Origin: Bombus terrestris
Taxonomy: Eukaryota > Arthropoda > Insecta > Hymenoptera > Apidae
NCBI RefSeq assembly: GCF_910591885.1
Contig: NW_025963555.1
Span: 5,270,001-5,334,000, forward strand
Length of the DNA: 64,000 bases
Direction of reading: 5' to 3'
Shown: piece after piece, positions 13,197 to 27,373 of the stretch
How the letters are laid out: each line of letters starts with the position of its first letter
How positions within the stretch are numbered: position 1 is the stretch's first letter
Translations under genes and position numbers: made by a program
The notes under the pieces: model-generated
What the model saw: only the letters and a program-made list of their open reading frames with translations
The model's database searches: none
Told to the model about the DNA's origin: nothing

Positions 13197-13736
13197 TTAT
13201 ACGTTATAACGTAGTAGTACATAACGTTATACGTTACAACGTAGTAGCACATAACGTCATACGTCCTATAGTGATACAATGTAACGTTATAAGTTATAAC
13301 GTAGTAGTACATGACGTCAAACGTCACATAGTGATACAATGTAACATTATACGTTGTAATGTCGAAGTGCAAAACGTTATACGTTATAACGTAGTAGTAC
13401 ATAACGTCAAACGTCACATAGTGATACAATATAACGTTATACGTTATAACGTAGTAGTATACAACGTTATACGTTATAACGCAGTAGTACATAACGTTAT
13501 ACGTTACAACGTAGTAGCACATAACGTCATACGTCCTATAGTGATACAATGTAACGTTATAAGTTATAACGTAGTAGTACATGACGTCAAACGTCGTATA
13601 GTGATACAATGTAACATTATACGTTATAATGTCGAAGTGCAAAACGTTATACGTTATAACGTAGTAGTACATAACGTCAAACGTCACATAGTGATACAAT
13701 ATAACGTTATACGTTATAACGTAGTAGTACATAACG
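13197..13736. repeat. 270-bp tandem duplication inside the 2,880-bp unit
   Basis: Nine monomers at 13,197-13,466 are repeated at 13,467-13,736. Both copies contain GTAGTAGCACATAACG, the TTATAAG monomer, the TGACGTCA junction and the GTCGAAGTGC monomer. The second copy has GCAGTAG at 13,481-13,487 and a CGTCGTATAG change at 13,592. The unit corresponds to the 270-bp duplication at 31-570. Confidence 0.9.
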
Positions 13737-13796
13737 TTATACGTCATATAGTAGTACAATATAACGTTATACGTTATAACGTAGTAGTACATAACG

Positions 13797-14066
13797 TTAT
13801 CCGGTATACCGTAATAGTGCATATCTATATACGTCATATAGTGATGCAATATAACGTCATAAGTTATAACGTAGAAGTACATAACGTTATACGTTATAAA
13901 GTAGTAGTACATAACGTTATACTTTACAACGTAGTAGTACATAACGTCATACGTCCTATAGTGATGCAATGTAACTTTTTACGTTATAACGTAGTAGTAC
14001 ATAACGTCATACGCCCTATGGTGATACAATGTAACGTTATACGTTATAACGTAGTAGTACATAACG
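13797..14066. repeat. 270-bp E-opened HOR
   Basis: Same monomer order as 4,411-4,680, flanked by E dimers at 13,797 and 14,067. The first E dimer has TATACCG in place of TATAACG. TTTTACG at 13,977 and ACGCCCTATGG near 14,011 are local changes; the TTTTACG variant also occurs at 2,611 and 4,591, which supports common origin. Confidence 0.84.
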
Positions 14067-14276
14067 TTATCCGGTATAACGTAATAGTACATATCTATAT
14101 ACGTCATATAGTGATGCAATATAACGTTATACGTTATAACGTAGTAGTATATAACGTTATACGTTACAACGTAGTAGTACATAACGTCATACGTCCTATA
14201 GTGGTACAATGTAACGTTATAAGTTATAACGTAGTAGTATACAACGTTATACGTTATAACGTAGTAGTACATAACG

Positions 14277-15595
14277 TTATACGTTAAACGTAGTAGTACA
14301 TAACGTCATACGTCCTATAGTGATACAATGTAACGTTATACGTTATAACGTAGTAGTATATAACGTCATACGTCCTATAGTTATACAATGTAACGTTATA
14401 AGTTATAACGTAGTAGTATACAACGTTATACGTTATAACGTAGTAGTACATAACGTTATTCGTTAAAACGTAGTAGTACATAACGTCATACGTCCTATAG
14501 TGATACAATGTAACGTTATATGATATAACGTCGTAGTATATAACGTTATACGCTATAACGTAGTAGTACATGACGTAAAACGTCACATAGTGATAAAATG
14601 TAACATTATACGTTATAATGACGAAGTGCAAAACGTTATACGTTATAACGTAGTAGTACATAACGTCAAACGTCACATAGTGATACAATATCACGTTATA
14701 CGTTATAACGTAGTAGTACATAACGTTATACGTCATATAGTAGTACAATATAACGTTAACCGTTATAACGTAGTAGTACATAACGTCAAACGTCACATAG
14801 TGATACAATATAACGTTATACGTTATAACGTAGTAGTACATAACGTTATTCGTTACAACGAAGTAGTACATAACGTCATACGTCCTATAGTGATACAATG
14901 TAACGTTATATGATATAACGTCGTAGTATATAACGTTATACGCTATAACGTAGTAGTACATGACGTCAAACGTCACATAGTGATACAATGTAACATTATA
15001 CGTTATAATGACGAAGTGCAAAACGTTATACGTTATAACGTAGTAGTACATAACGTCAAACGTCACATAGTGATACAATATAACGTTATACGTTATAACG
15101 TAGTAGTACATAACATTATACGTCATATAGTAGTACAATATAACGTTAACCGTTATAACGTAGTAGTACATAACGTCAAACGTCACATAGTGATACAATA
15201 TAACGTTATACGTTATAACGTAGTAGTACATAACGTTATACGTCATATAGTAGTACAATATAACGTTAACCGTTATAACGTAGTAGTACATGACGTCAAA
15301 CGTCACATAGTGATACAATGTAACATTATACGTTATAATGTAGAAGTGCAAAACGTTATACGTTATAACGTAGTAGTACATAACGTTATCCGGTATAACG
15401 TAATAGTACATATCTGTATACGTCATATAGTGATGCAATATAACGTTATACGTTATAACGTAGTAGTATATAACGTTATACGTTACAACGTAGTAGTACA
15501 TAACGTCATACGTCCTATAGTGGTACAATGTAACGTTATAAGTTATAACGTAGTAGTATACAACGTTATACGTTATAACGTAGTAGTACATAACG
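14277..15595. repeat. Marker-opened HOR unit U1 (1,319 bp)
   Basis: The first monomer (14,277-14,305) is 29 bp: TTATACGTTAAACG replaces TTATACGTTATAACG or its TTACAACG variant by loss of one base. The marker is followed by C, A, C (with the variant TATAGTTATAC), TTATAAG, A and TTATTCG monomers. Two 13-monomer HORs follow, with the TGA-bearing TTATATGATATAACG monomer at 14,516 and 14,906. The unit ends with an E dimer near 15,386 and the TTATAAG and A monomers before the next marker. Length is 44 monomers minus 1 bp. Confidence 0.9.
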
Positions 15596-16824
15596 TTATA
15601 CGTTAAACGTAGTAGTACATAACGTCATACGTCCTATAGTGATACAATGTAACGTTATACGTTATAACGTAGTAGTATATAACGTCATACGTCCTATAGT
15701 TATACAATGTAACGTTATAAGTTATAACGTAGTAGTATACAACGTTATACGTTATAACGTAGTAGTACATAACGTTATTCGTTACAACGTAGTAGTACAT
15801 AACGTCATACGTCCTATAGTGATACAATGTAACGTTATATGATATAACGTCGTAGTATATAACGTTATACGCTATAACGTAGTAGTACATGACGTCAAAC
15901 GTCACATAGTGATAAAATGTAACATTATACGTTATAATGACGAAGTGCAAAACGTTATACGTTATAACGTAGTAGTACATAACGTCAAACGTCACATAGT
16001 GATACAATATCACGTTATACGTTATAACGTAGTAGTACATAACGTTATACGTCATATAGTAGTACAATATAACGTTAACCGTTATAACGTAGTAGTACAT
16101 AACGTCAAACGTCACATAGTGATACAATATAACGTTATACGTTATAGCGTAGTAGTACATAACGTTATTCGTTACAACGTAGTAGTACATAACGTCATAC
16201 GTCCTATAGTGATACAATGTAACGTTATATGATATAACGTCGTAGTATATAACGTTATACGCTATAACGTAGTAGTACATGACGTCAAACGTCACATAGT
16301 GATACAATGTAACATTATACGTTATAATGACGAAGTGCAAAACGTTATACGTTATAACGTAGTAGTACATAACGTCAAACGTCACATAGTGATACAATAT
16401 AACGTTATACGTTATAACGTAGTAGTACATAACGTTATACGTCATATAGTAGTACAATATAACGTTAACCGTTATAACGTAGTAGTACATAACGTCAAAC
16501 GTCACATAGTGATACAATATAACGTTATACGTTATAACGTAGTAGTACATAACGTTATACGTCATATAGTAGTACAATATAACGTTAACCGTTATAACGT
16601 AGTAGTACATAACGTTATCCGGTATAACGTAATAGTACATATCTATATACGTCATATAGTGATGCAATATAACGTTATACGTTATAACGTAGTAGTATAT
16701 AACGTTATACGTTACAACGTAGTAGTACATAACGTCATACGTCCTATAGTGGTACAATGTAACGTTATAAGTTATAACGTAGTAGTATACAACGTTATAC
16801 GTTATAACGTAGTAGTACATAACG
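15596..16824. repeat. Marker-opened HOR unit U2 (1,229 bp)
   Basis: It has the same internal order as U1, with the TGA-bearing monomers at 15,835 and 16,225, and is 90 bp shorter. Three monomers next to the E dimer (the TGACGTCA-bearing trimer) are missing. The TAATGACGAAG monomer lies at the same distance from the marker as in the other units. Confidence 0.9.
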
Positions 16825-19673
16825 TTATACGTTAAACGTAGTAGTACATAACGTCATACGTCCTATAGTGATACAATGTAACGTTATACGTTATAACGTA
16901 GTAGTATATAACGTCATACGTCCTATAGTTATACAATGTAACGTTATAAGTTATAACGTAGTAGTATACAACGTTATACGTTATAACGTAGTAGTACATA
17001 ACGTTATTCGTTACAACGTAGTAGTACATAACGTCATACGTCCTATAGTGATACAATGTAACGTTATATGATATAACGTCGTAGTATATAACGTTATACG
17101 CTATAACGTAGTAGTACATGACGTCAAACGTCACATAGTGATAAAATGTAACATTATACGTTATAATGACGAAGTGCAAAACGTTATACGTTATAACGTA
17201 GTAGTGCATAACGTCAAACGTCACATAGTGATAGAATATAACGTTATACGTTATAACGTAGTAGTACATAACGTTATACGTCATATAGTAGTACAATATA
17301 ACGTTAACCGTTATAACGTAGTAGTACATAACGTCAAACGTCACATAGTGATACAATATAACGTTATACGTTATAACGTAGTAGTACATAACGTTATTCG
17401 TTACAACGTAGTAGTACATAACGTCATACGTCCTATAGTGATACAATGTAACGTTATATGATATAACGTCGTAGTATATAACGTTATACGCTATAACGTA
17501 GTAGTACATGACGTCAAACGTCACATAGTGATACAATGTAACATTATACGTTATAATGACGAAGTGCAAAACGTTATACGTTATAACGTAGTAGTACATA
17601 ACGTCAAACGTCACATAGTGATACAATATAACGTTATACGTTATAACGTAGTAGTACATAACGTTATACGTCATATAGTAGTACAATATAACGTTAACCG
17701 TTATAACGTAGTAGTACATAACGTCAAACGTCACATAGTGATACAATATAACGTTATACGTTATAACGTAGTAGTACATAACGTTATTCGTTACAACGTA
17801 GTAGTACATAACGTCATACGTCCTATAGTGATACAATGTAACGTTATATGATATAACGTCGTAGTATATAACGTTATACGCTATAACGTAGTAGTACATG
17901 ACGTCAAACGTCACATAGTGATACAATGTAACATTATACGTTATAATGACGAAGTGCAAAACGTTATACGTTATAACGTAGTAGTACATAACGTCAAACG
18001 TCACATAGTGATACAATATAACGTTATACGTTATAACGTAGTAGTACATAACGTTATTCGTTACAACGTAGTAGTACATAACGTCATACGTCCTATAGTG
18101 ATACAATGTAACGTTATATGATATAACGTCGTAGTATATAACGTTATACGCTATAACGTAGTAGTACATGACGTCAAACGTCACATAGTGATACAATGTA
18201 ACATTATACGTTATAATGACGAAGTGCAAAACGTTATACGTTGTAACGTAGTAGTACATAAAGTCAAACGTCACATAGTGATACAATATAACGTTATACG
18301 TTATAACGTAGTAGTATATAACGTTATACGTTATAACGTAGTAGTACATAACGTCAAACGTCACATAGTGATACAGTATAACGTTATACGTTATAACGTA
18401 GAAGTACAAAACGTTATACGTTATAACGTAGTACTACTTGACGTTATACGTTACTACGTAGTAGTACATAACGTCATACGTCCTATAGTGATACAATTTA
18501 ACGTTATACGTTATAACGTAGCAGTATATAACGTTATACGTTATAACGTAGTAGTACATAACGTCATACGTCCTATGGTGATACAATGTAACGTTATACG
18601 TTATAACGTAGTAGTATATAACGTTATACGTTATAGCGTAGTAGTACATAAAGTCAAACGTCACATAGTGATAAAATGTAACATTATACGTTATAATGAC
18701 GAAGTGCAAAACGTTATACGTTATAACGTAGTAGTACATAACGTCAAACGTCACATAGTGATACAATATCACGTTATACGTTATAACGTAGTAGTACATA
18801 ACGTTATACGTCATATAGTAGTACAATATAACGTTAACCGTTATAACGTAGTAGTACATAACGTCAAACGTCACATAGTGATACAATATAACGTTATACG
18901 TTATAACGTAGTAGTACATAACGTTATTCGTTACAACGTAGTAGTACATAACGTCATACGTCCTATAGTGATACAATGTAACGTTATATGATATAACGTC
19001 GTAGTATATAACGTTATACGCTATAACGTAGTAGTACATGACGTCAAACGTCACATAGTGATACAATGTAACATTATACGTTATAATGACGAAGTGCAAA
19101 ACGTTATACGTTATAACGTAGTAGTACATAACGTCAAACGTCACATAGTGATACAATATAACGTTATACGTTATAACGTAGTAGTACATAACGTTATACG
19201 TCATATAGTAGTACAATATAACGTTAACCGTTATAACGTAGTAGTACATAACGTCAAACGTCACATAGTGATACAATATAACGTTATACGTTATAACGTA
19301 GTAGTACATAACGTTATACGTCATATAGTAGTACAATATAACGTTAACCGTTATAACGTAGTAGTACATGACGTCAAACGTCACATAGTGATACAATGTA
19401 ACATTATACGTTATAATGTAGAAGTGCAAAACGTTATACGTTATAACGTAGTAGTACATAACGTTATCCGGTATAACGTAATAGTACATATCTATATACG
19501 TCATATAGTGATGCAATATAACGTTATACGTTATAACGTAGTAGTATATAACGTTATACGTTACAACGTAGTAGTACATAACGTCATACGTCCTATAGTG
19601 GTACAATGTAACGTTATAAGTTATAACGTAGTAGTATACAACGTTATACGTTATAACGTAGTAGTACATAACG
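16825..19673. repeat. Marker-opened HOR unit U3 (2,849 bp)
   Basis: This is the longest of the five units. It has a U1-like head, then TGA-bearing monomers at 17,064, 17,454, 17,844 and 18,114 (spacing 390, 390, 270). An unusual segment at about 18,240-18,660 holds a TTGTAACG monomer, the GTACTACTTGACG variant and a GCAGTATATAACG variant. A U1-like tail follows with another TGA-bearing monomer at 18,984. It looks like a U1-type unit into which other array material was inserted by exchange. Confidence 0.88.
17064..18113. repeat. 390-bp HOR run (390, 390, 270 bp)
   Basis: Successive TTATATGATATAACG monomers at 17,064, 17,454, 17,844 and 18,114 define two complete 13-monomer units and one shortened by four monomers (120 bp). 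Each unit carries TAATGACGAAG and, where complete, TTAACCG. The first has the GTGCATAACG and GATAGAATATAACG variants, absent from the second. Confidence 0.88.
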
Positions 19674-20602
19674 TTATACGTTAAACGTAGTAGTACATAA
19701 CGTCATACGTCCTATAGTGATACAATGTAACGTTATACGTTATAACGTAGTAGTATATAACGTCATACGTCCTATAGTTATACAATGTAACGTTATAAGT
19801 TATAACGTAGTAGTATACAACGTTATACGTTATAACGTAGTAGTACATAACGTTATTCGTTACAACGTAGTAGTACATAACGTCATACGTCCTATAGTGA
19901 TACAATGTAACGTTATATGATATAACGTCGTAGTATATAACGTTATACGCTATAACGTAGTAGTACATGACTTCAAACGTCACATAGTGATAAAATGTAA
20001 CATTATACGTTATAATGACGAAGTGCAAAACGTTATACGTTATAACGTAGTAGTACATAACGTCAAACGTCACATAGTGATACAATATAACGTTATACGT
20101 TATAACGTAGTAGTACATAACGTTATACGTCATATAGTAGTACAATATAACGTTAACCGTTATAACGTAGTAGTACATAACGTCAAACGTCACATAGTGA
20201 TACAATATAACGTTATACGTTATAACGTAGTAGTACATAACGTTATACGTCATATAGTAGTACAATATAACGTTAACCGTTATAACGTAGTAGTACATGA
20301 CGTCAAACGTCTCATAGTGATACAATGTAACATTATACGTTATAATGTAGAAGTGCAAAACGTTATACGTTATAACGTAGTAGTACATAACGTTATCCGG
20401 TATAACGTAATAGTACATATCTATATACGTCATATAGTGATGCAATATAACGTTATACGTTATAACGTAGTAGTATATAACGTTATACGTTACAACGTAG
20501 TAGTACATAACGTCATACGTCCTATAGTGGTACAATGTAACGTTATAAGTTATAACGTAGTAGTATACAACGTTATACGTTATAACGTAGTAGTACATAA
20601 CG
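19674..20602. repeat. Marker-opened HOR unit U4 (929 bp)
   Basis: Length is 1,319 minus 390 bp: the unit is U1 with exactly one 13-monomer HOR removed. A single TGA-bearing monomer remains at 19,913. Local changes are GACTTCAAACG near 19,969 and GTCTCATAG near 20,309. This is the clearest single case in the window of unequal exchange in HOR register. Confidence 0.9.
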
Positions 20603-23091
20603 TTATACGTTAAACGTAGTAGTACATAACGTCATACGTCCTATAGTGATACAATGTAACGTTATACGTTATAACGTAGTAGTATATAACGTCATACGTC
20701 CTATAGTTATACAATGTAACGTTATAAGTTATAACGTAGTAGTATACAACGTTATACGTTATAACGTAGTAGTACATAACGTTATTCGTTACAACGTAGT
20801 AGTACATAACGTCATACGTCCTATAGTGATACAATGTAACGTTATATGATATAACGTCGTAGTATATAACGTTATACGCTATAACGTAGTAGTACATGAC
20901 GTCAAACGTCACATAGTGATAAAATGTAACATTATACGTTATAATGACGAAGTGCAAAACGTTATACGTTATAACGTAGTAGTGCATAACGTCAAACGTC
21001 ACATAGTGATAGAATATAACGTTATACGTTATAACGTAGTAGTACATAACGTTATACGTCATATAGTAGTACAATATAACGTTAACCGTTATAACGTAGT
21101 AGTACATAACGTCAAACGTCACATAGTGATACAATATAACGTTATACGTTATAACGTAGTAGTACATAACGTTATTCGTTACAACGTAGTAGTACATAAC
21201 GTCATACGTCCTATAGTGATACAATGTAACGTTATATGATATAACGTCGTAGTATATAACGTTATACGCTATAACGTAGTAGTACATGACGTCAAACGTC
21301 ACATAGTGATACAATGTAACATTATACGTTATAATGACGAAGTGCAAAACGTTATACGTTATATCGTAGTAGTACATAACGTCAAACTTCACATAGTGAT
21401 ACAATATAACGTTATACGTTATAGCGAAGTAGTACATAACGTTATTCGTTACAACGTAGTAGTACATAACGTCATACGTCCTATAGTGATACAATGTAAC
21501 GTTATATGATATAACGTCGTAGTATATAACGTTATACGCTATAACGTAGTAGTACATGACGTCAAACGTCACATAGTGATACAATGTAACATTATACGTT
21601 ATAATGACGAAGTGCAAAACGTTATACGTTGTAACGTAGTAGTACATAAAGTCAAACGTCACATAGTGATACAATATAACGTTATACGTTATAACGTAGT
21701 AGTATATAACGTTATACGTTATAACGTAGTAGTATATAACGTTATACGTTATAACGTAGTAGTACATAACGTCAAACGTCACATAGTGATACAGTATAAC
21801 GTTATACGTTATAACGTAGAAGTACAAAACGTTATACGTTATAACGTAGTACTACTTGACGTTATACGTTACTACGTAGTAGTACATAACGTCATACGTC
21901 CTATAGTGATACAGTTTAACGTTATACGTTATAACGTAGCAGTATATAACGTTATACGTTATAACGTAGTAGTACATAACGTCATACGTCCTATGGTGAT
22001 ACAATGTAACGTTATACGTTATAACGTAGTAGTATATAACGTTATACGTTATAGCGTAGTAGTACATAAAGTCAAACGTCACATAGTGATAAAATGTAAC
22101 ATTATACGTTATAATGACGAAGTGCAAAACGTTATACGTTATAACGTAGTAGTACATAACGTCAAACGTCACATAGTGATACAATATCACGTTATACGTT
22201 ATAACGTAGTAGTACATAACGTTATACGTCATATAGTAGTACAATATAACGTTAACCGTTATAACGTAGTAGTACATAACGTCAAACGTCACATAGTGAT
22301 ACAATATAACGTTATACGTTATAACGTAGTAGTACATAACGTTATTCGTTACAACGTAGTAGTACATAACGTCATACGTCCTATAGTGATACAATGTAAC
22401 GTTATATGATATAACGTCGTAGTATATAACGTTATACGCTATAACGTAGTAGTACATGACGTCAAACGTCACATAGTGATACAATGTAACATTATACGTT
22501 ATAATGACGAAGTGCAAAACGTTATACGTTATAACGTAGTAGTACATAACGTCAAACGTCACATAGTGATACAATATAACGTTATACGTTATAACGTAGT
22601 AGTACATAACGTTATACGTCATATAGTAGTACAATATAACGTTAACCGTTATAACGTAGTAGTACATAACGTCAAACGTCACATAGTGATACAATATAAC
22701 GTTATACGTTATAACGTAGTAGTACATAACGTTATACGTCATATAGTAGTACAATATAACGTTAACAATTATAACGTAGTAGTACATGACGTCAAACGTC
22801 ACATAGTGATACAATGTAACATTATACGTTATAATGTAGAAGTGCAAAACGTTATACGTTATAACGTAGTAGTACATAACGTTATCCGGTATAACGTAAT
22901 AGTACATATCTATATACGTCATATAGTGATGCAATATAACGTTATACGTTATAACGTAGTAGTATATAACGTTATACGTTACAACGTAGTAGTACATAAC
23001 GTCATACGTCCTATAGTGGTACAATGTAACGTTATAAGTTATAACGTAGTAGTATACAACGTTATACGTTATAACGTAGTAGTACATAACG
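20603..23091. repeat. Marker-opened HOR unit U5 (2,489 bp)
   Basis: Related to U3 at an offset of 3,778 bp. The offset drops to 3,388 after loss of one 390-bp HOR and rises to 3,418 through gain of one monomer near 21,720. TGA-bearing monomers lie at 20,842, 21,232, 21,502 and 22,402. U3 and U4 together (3,778 bp) appear to have been duplicated to give U5 and the sequence after it. Confidence 0.88.
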
Positions 23092-23900
23092 TTATACGTT
23101 AAACGTAGTAGTACATAACGTCATACGTCCTATAGTGATACAATATAACGTTAACCGTTATAACGTAGTAGTACATAACGTCAAACGTCACATAGTGATA
23201 CAATATAACGTTATACGTTATAACGTAGTAGTACATAACGTTATACGTCATATAGTAGTACAATATAACGTTAACAATTATAACGTAGTAGTACATGACG
23301 TCAAACGTCACATAGTGATACAATGTAACATTATACGTTATAATGTAGAAGTGCAAAACGTTATACGTTATAACGTAGTAGTACATAACGTTATCCGGTA
23401 TAACGTAATAGTACATATCTATATACGTCATATAGTGATGCAATATAACGTTATACGTTATAACGTAGTAGTATATAACGTTATACGTTACAACGTAGTA
23501 GTACATAACGTCATACGTCCTATAGTGATACAATATAACGTTATACGTTATAACGTAGTAGTACATAACGTTACTCGTTACAACGTAGTAGTACATAACG
23601 TCATACGTCCTATAGTGATACAATGTAACGTTATATGATATAACGTCGTAGTATATAACGTTATACGCTATAACGTAGTAGTACATGACGTCAAACGTCA
23701 CATAGTGATACAATGTAACATTATACGTTATAATGACGAAGTGCAAAACGTTATACGTTATAACGTAGTAGTACATAACGTCAAACGTCACATAGTGAAA
23801 CAATATAACGTTATACGTTATAACGTAGTAGTACATAACGTTATACGTCATATAGTAGTACAATATAACGTTAACCGTTATAACGTAGTAGTACATAACG
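23092..23900. repeat. Sixth 29-bp marker and truncated HOR
   Basis: The 29-bp TTAAACG monomer recurs at 23,092-23,120, but the usual C-A-C flank is missing. The array jumps at once to TTAACCG and D-class monomers that lie deep inside the other units. The GTTAACAATTATAACG variant at 23,271 also occurs at 22,762 in U5, so this piece is a shortened duplicate of the U5 interior. The TGA-bearing monomer is at 23,631. Confidence 0.83.
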
Positions 23901-26900
23901 TCAAACGTCACATAGTGATACAATATAACGTTATACGTTATAACGTAGTAGTACATAACGTTATACGTCATATAGTAGTACAATATAACGTTAACCGTTA
24001 TAACGTAGTAGTACATGACGTCAAACGTCACATAGTGATACAATGTAACATTATACGTTATAATGTAGAAGTGCAAAACGTTATACGTTATAACGTAGTA
24101 GTACATAACGTCAAACGTCACATAGTGATACAATACAACGTTATACGTTATAACGTAGTAGTACATAACGTTATCCGGTATAACGTAATAGTACATATCT
24201 ATATACGTCATATAGTGATGCAATATAACGTTATACGTTATAACGTAGTAGTATATAACGTTATACGTTATAACGTAGTAGTACATAACGTTATACGTTA
24301 CAACGTAGTAGCACATAACGTCATACGTCCTATAGTGATACAATGTAACGTTATAAGTTATAACGTAGTAGTACATGACGTCAGACGTCACATAGTGATA
24401 CAATGTAACATTATACGTTATAATGTCGAAGTGCAAAACGTTATACGTTATAACGTAGTAGTGCATAACGTCAAACGTCACATAGTGATAGAATATATCG
24501 TTATACGTTATAACGTAGTAGTACATAACGTTATACGTCATATAGTAGTACAATTTAACGTTATACGTTATAACGTAGTAGTACATAACGTTATCCGGTA
24601 TAACGTAATAGTGCATATCTATATACGTCATATAGTGATGCAATATAACGTCATACGCTATAACGTAGAAGTACATAACGTTATACATTACAAAGTAGTA
24701 GTACATAACGTTATACGTTACAACGTAGTAGTACATAACGTCAAACGTCACATAGTGATACAATATAACGTTATACGTTATAACATAGAAGTACATAAGG
24801 TTATACGTTATAAAGTAGTAGTACATAACGTTATACGTTATAACGTAGTAGTACATAACGTCATTCGTCCTATAGTGATACAATGTAACGTTATACGTTA
24901 TAACGTAGTAGTATATAACGTTATACGTTATAACGTAGTAGTATATAACGTTATACGTTGTAACGTAGTAGTACATAAAGTCAAACGTCACATAGTGATA
25001 CAATATAACGTTATACGTTATAACGTAGTAGTATATAACGTTATACGTTATAACGTAGTAGTACATAACGTCAAACGTCACATAGTGATACAGTATAACG
25101 TTATACGTTATAACGTAGAAGTACAAAACGTTATACGTTATAACGTAGTACTACTTGACGTTATACGTTACTACGTAGTAGTACATAACGTCATACGTCC
25201 TATAGTGATACAATTTAACGTTATACGTTATAACGTAGCAGTATATAACGTTATACGTTATAACGTAGTAGTACATAACGTCATACGTCCTATGGTGATA
25301 CAATGTAACGTTATACGTTATAACGTAGTAGTATATAACGTTATACGTTATAGCGTAGTAGTACATAAAGTCAAACGTCACATAGTGATACAATATAACG
25401 TTATACGTTATAACGTAGTAGTATATAACGTTATACGTTATAACGTAGTAGTACATAACGTCATACGTCCTATAGTGATACAATATAACGTTATACGTTA
25501 TAACGTAAAAGTGCAAAACGTTATATGTTATTACGTAGTAGTACTTAACGTTATACGTTACAACGTAGTAGTACATATCGTCATACGTCCTATAGTGATA
25601 CATTGTAACGTTATACGTTATAACGTAGTAGTATATAACGTTATACGTTATAACGTAGTAGTACATAACGTCATACGTCCTATGGTGATACAATGTAACG
25701 TTATACGTTATAACGTAGTAGTATATAACGTTATACGTTATAAAGTCGTAGTACATAACGTCAAACGTCACATAGTGATACAATATAACGTTATACGTTA
25801 TAACGTAGAAGTACATAACGTTATACGTTACAACGTAGTAGTACATAACGTCATACGTCCTATAGTGATACAATATAACGTTATACGTTATAGCGTAGAA
25901 GTACAAAACGTTATATGTTATTACGTAGTAGTACTTAACGTTATACGTTACAACGTAGTAGTACATATCGTCATACGTCCTATAGTGATACAATGTAACG
26001 TTATACGTTATAACGTAGTAGTATATAACGTTATTTGTTATAACGTAGTAGTACATAACGTCATACGTCCTATGGTGATACAATGTAACGTTATACGTTA
26101 TAACGTAGTAGTATATAACGTTATAATTTATAACGTCGTAGTACATGACGTCAAACGTCACATAGTGATACAATGTAACATTATACGTTATAATGTCGAA
26201 GTGCAAAACGTTATACGTTATAACGTAGTAGTGCATAACGTCAAACGTCACATAGTGATAGAATATAACGTTATACGTTATAACGTAGTAGTACATAACG
26301 TTATACGTCATATAGTAGTACAATTTAACGTTATACGTTATAACGTAGTAGTATATAACGTTATACGTTATAACGTAGTAGTACATAACGTCATACGTCC
26401 TATAGTGATACAATGTAACGTTATACGTTATAACGTAGTAGTACTTAGCGTTATACGTTACTGCGTAGTAGTACATAACGTTATACGTCATATAGTGGTA
26501 CAATATAACGTTATACGTTATAATGTAGAAGTACAAAACGTTATACGTTATAACGTAGTAGTACATAACGTTATACGTCCTATAGAGATACAATGTAACG
26601 TTATAAGTTATAACGTAGTAGTATACAACGTTATACGTTATAACGTAGTAGTACATAACGTTATACGTTTCAACGTAGTAGTACATAACGTCATACGTCC
26701 TATAGTGATACAATGTAACGTTATACGTTATAACGCCGTAGTATATAACGTTATACGTTATAACGTAGTAGTACATAACGTCATTCGTCCTATAGTGATA
26801 CAATGTAACGTTATACGTTAGAACGTAGAAGTATATAACGTTATACGTTATAACGTAGTAGTACATAACGTCAAACGTCACATAGTGATACAATATAACG

Positions 26901-27290
26901 TTATACGTTATAACGTAGAAGTACATAACGTTATACGTTATAAAGTAGTAGTACATAAGGTTATACGTTACAACGTAGTAGTACATAACGTCATACGTCC
27001 AATAGTGATACAATGTAACTTTATATGTTATAGCGTAGTAGTATATAACGTTATACGTTATAACGTAGTAGTACATAACGTCATTCGTCCTATAGTGATA
27101 CAATGTAACGTTATACGTTATAACGTAGAAGTATATAACGTTATACGTTATAACGTAGTAGTACATAACGTCAAACGTCACATAGTGATACAATATAACG
27201 TTATACGTTATAACATAGAAGTACATAAGGTTATACGTTATAAAGTAGTAGTACATAACGTTATACGTTATAACGTAGTAGTACATAACG
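23901..27290. repeat. Tandem duplication, copy 1 (3,390 bp)
   Basis: Aligns with 27,291-30,433. Landmarks are the GTCAGACG junction (24,381), GATAGAATATATCG (24,488), a TTATAACATAGAAG monomer (24,771), the 900-bp block at 25,671 and a GCCGTAGTATATAACG variant near 26,731. The last three monomers (27,201-27,290) have no match in copy 2. Confidence 0.86.
25671..26570. repeat. 900-bp shared block, copy d
   Basis: Full-length relative of 7,977-8,876. It has TTATAAAGTCG at 25,731 where copy a has TTATAACGTCG. It includes TTATAATTTATAACG at 26,121 and the TTAGCG then TTACTGCG pair near 26,440-26,465. After 26,570 it departs into a TAGAGATAC C monomer, whereas copy a continues into an E dimer. Confidence 0.85.
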
Positions 27291-27350
27291 TCAAACGTCA
27301 CATAGTGATACAATATAACGTTATACGTTATAACGTAGTAGTACATAACG

Positions 27351-27373
27351 TCATATAGTAGTACAATATAACG
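27351..27373. repeat. 23-bp monomer (7-bp deletion)
   Basis: A D-class monomer has lost its first seven bases: the array reads GTACATAACG then TCATATAG instead of TTATACGTCATATAG. It lies 60 bp inside the start of copy 2 of the large duplication, so it may be linked to the event that made it. Both open frames shift here. Confidence 0.92.

Larger units (their letters stand above)
11547..13950. repeat. 2,880-bp tandem unit, copy 2, expanded by 270 bp
   Basis: This matches 8,667 onward at 2,880 bp until about 13,436. A 270-bp nine-monomer insertion then shifts the offset to 3,150 bp, and similarity fades near 13,950. The tail of copy 1 (about 10,800-11,546) has no counterpart here, so the right end was replaced by another part of the array. 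Confidence 0.84.
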
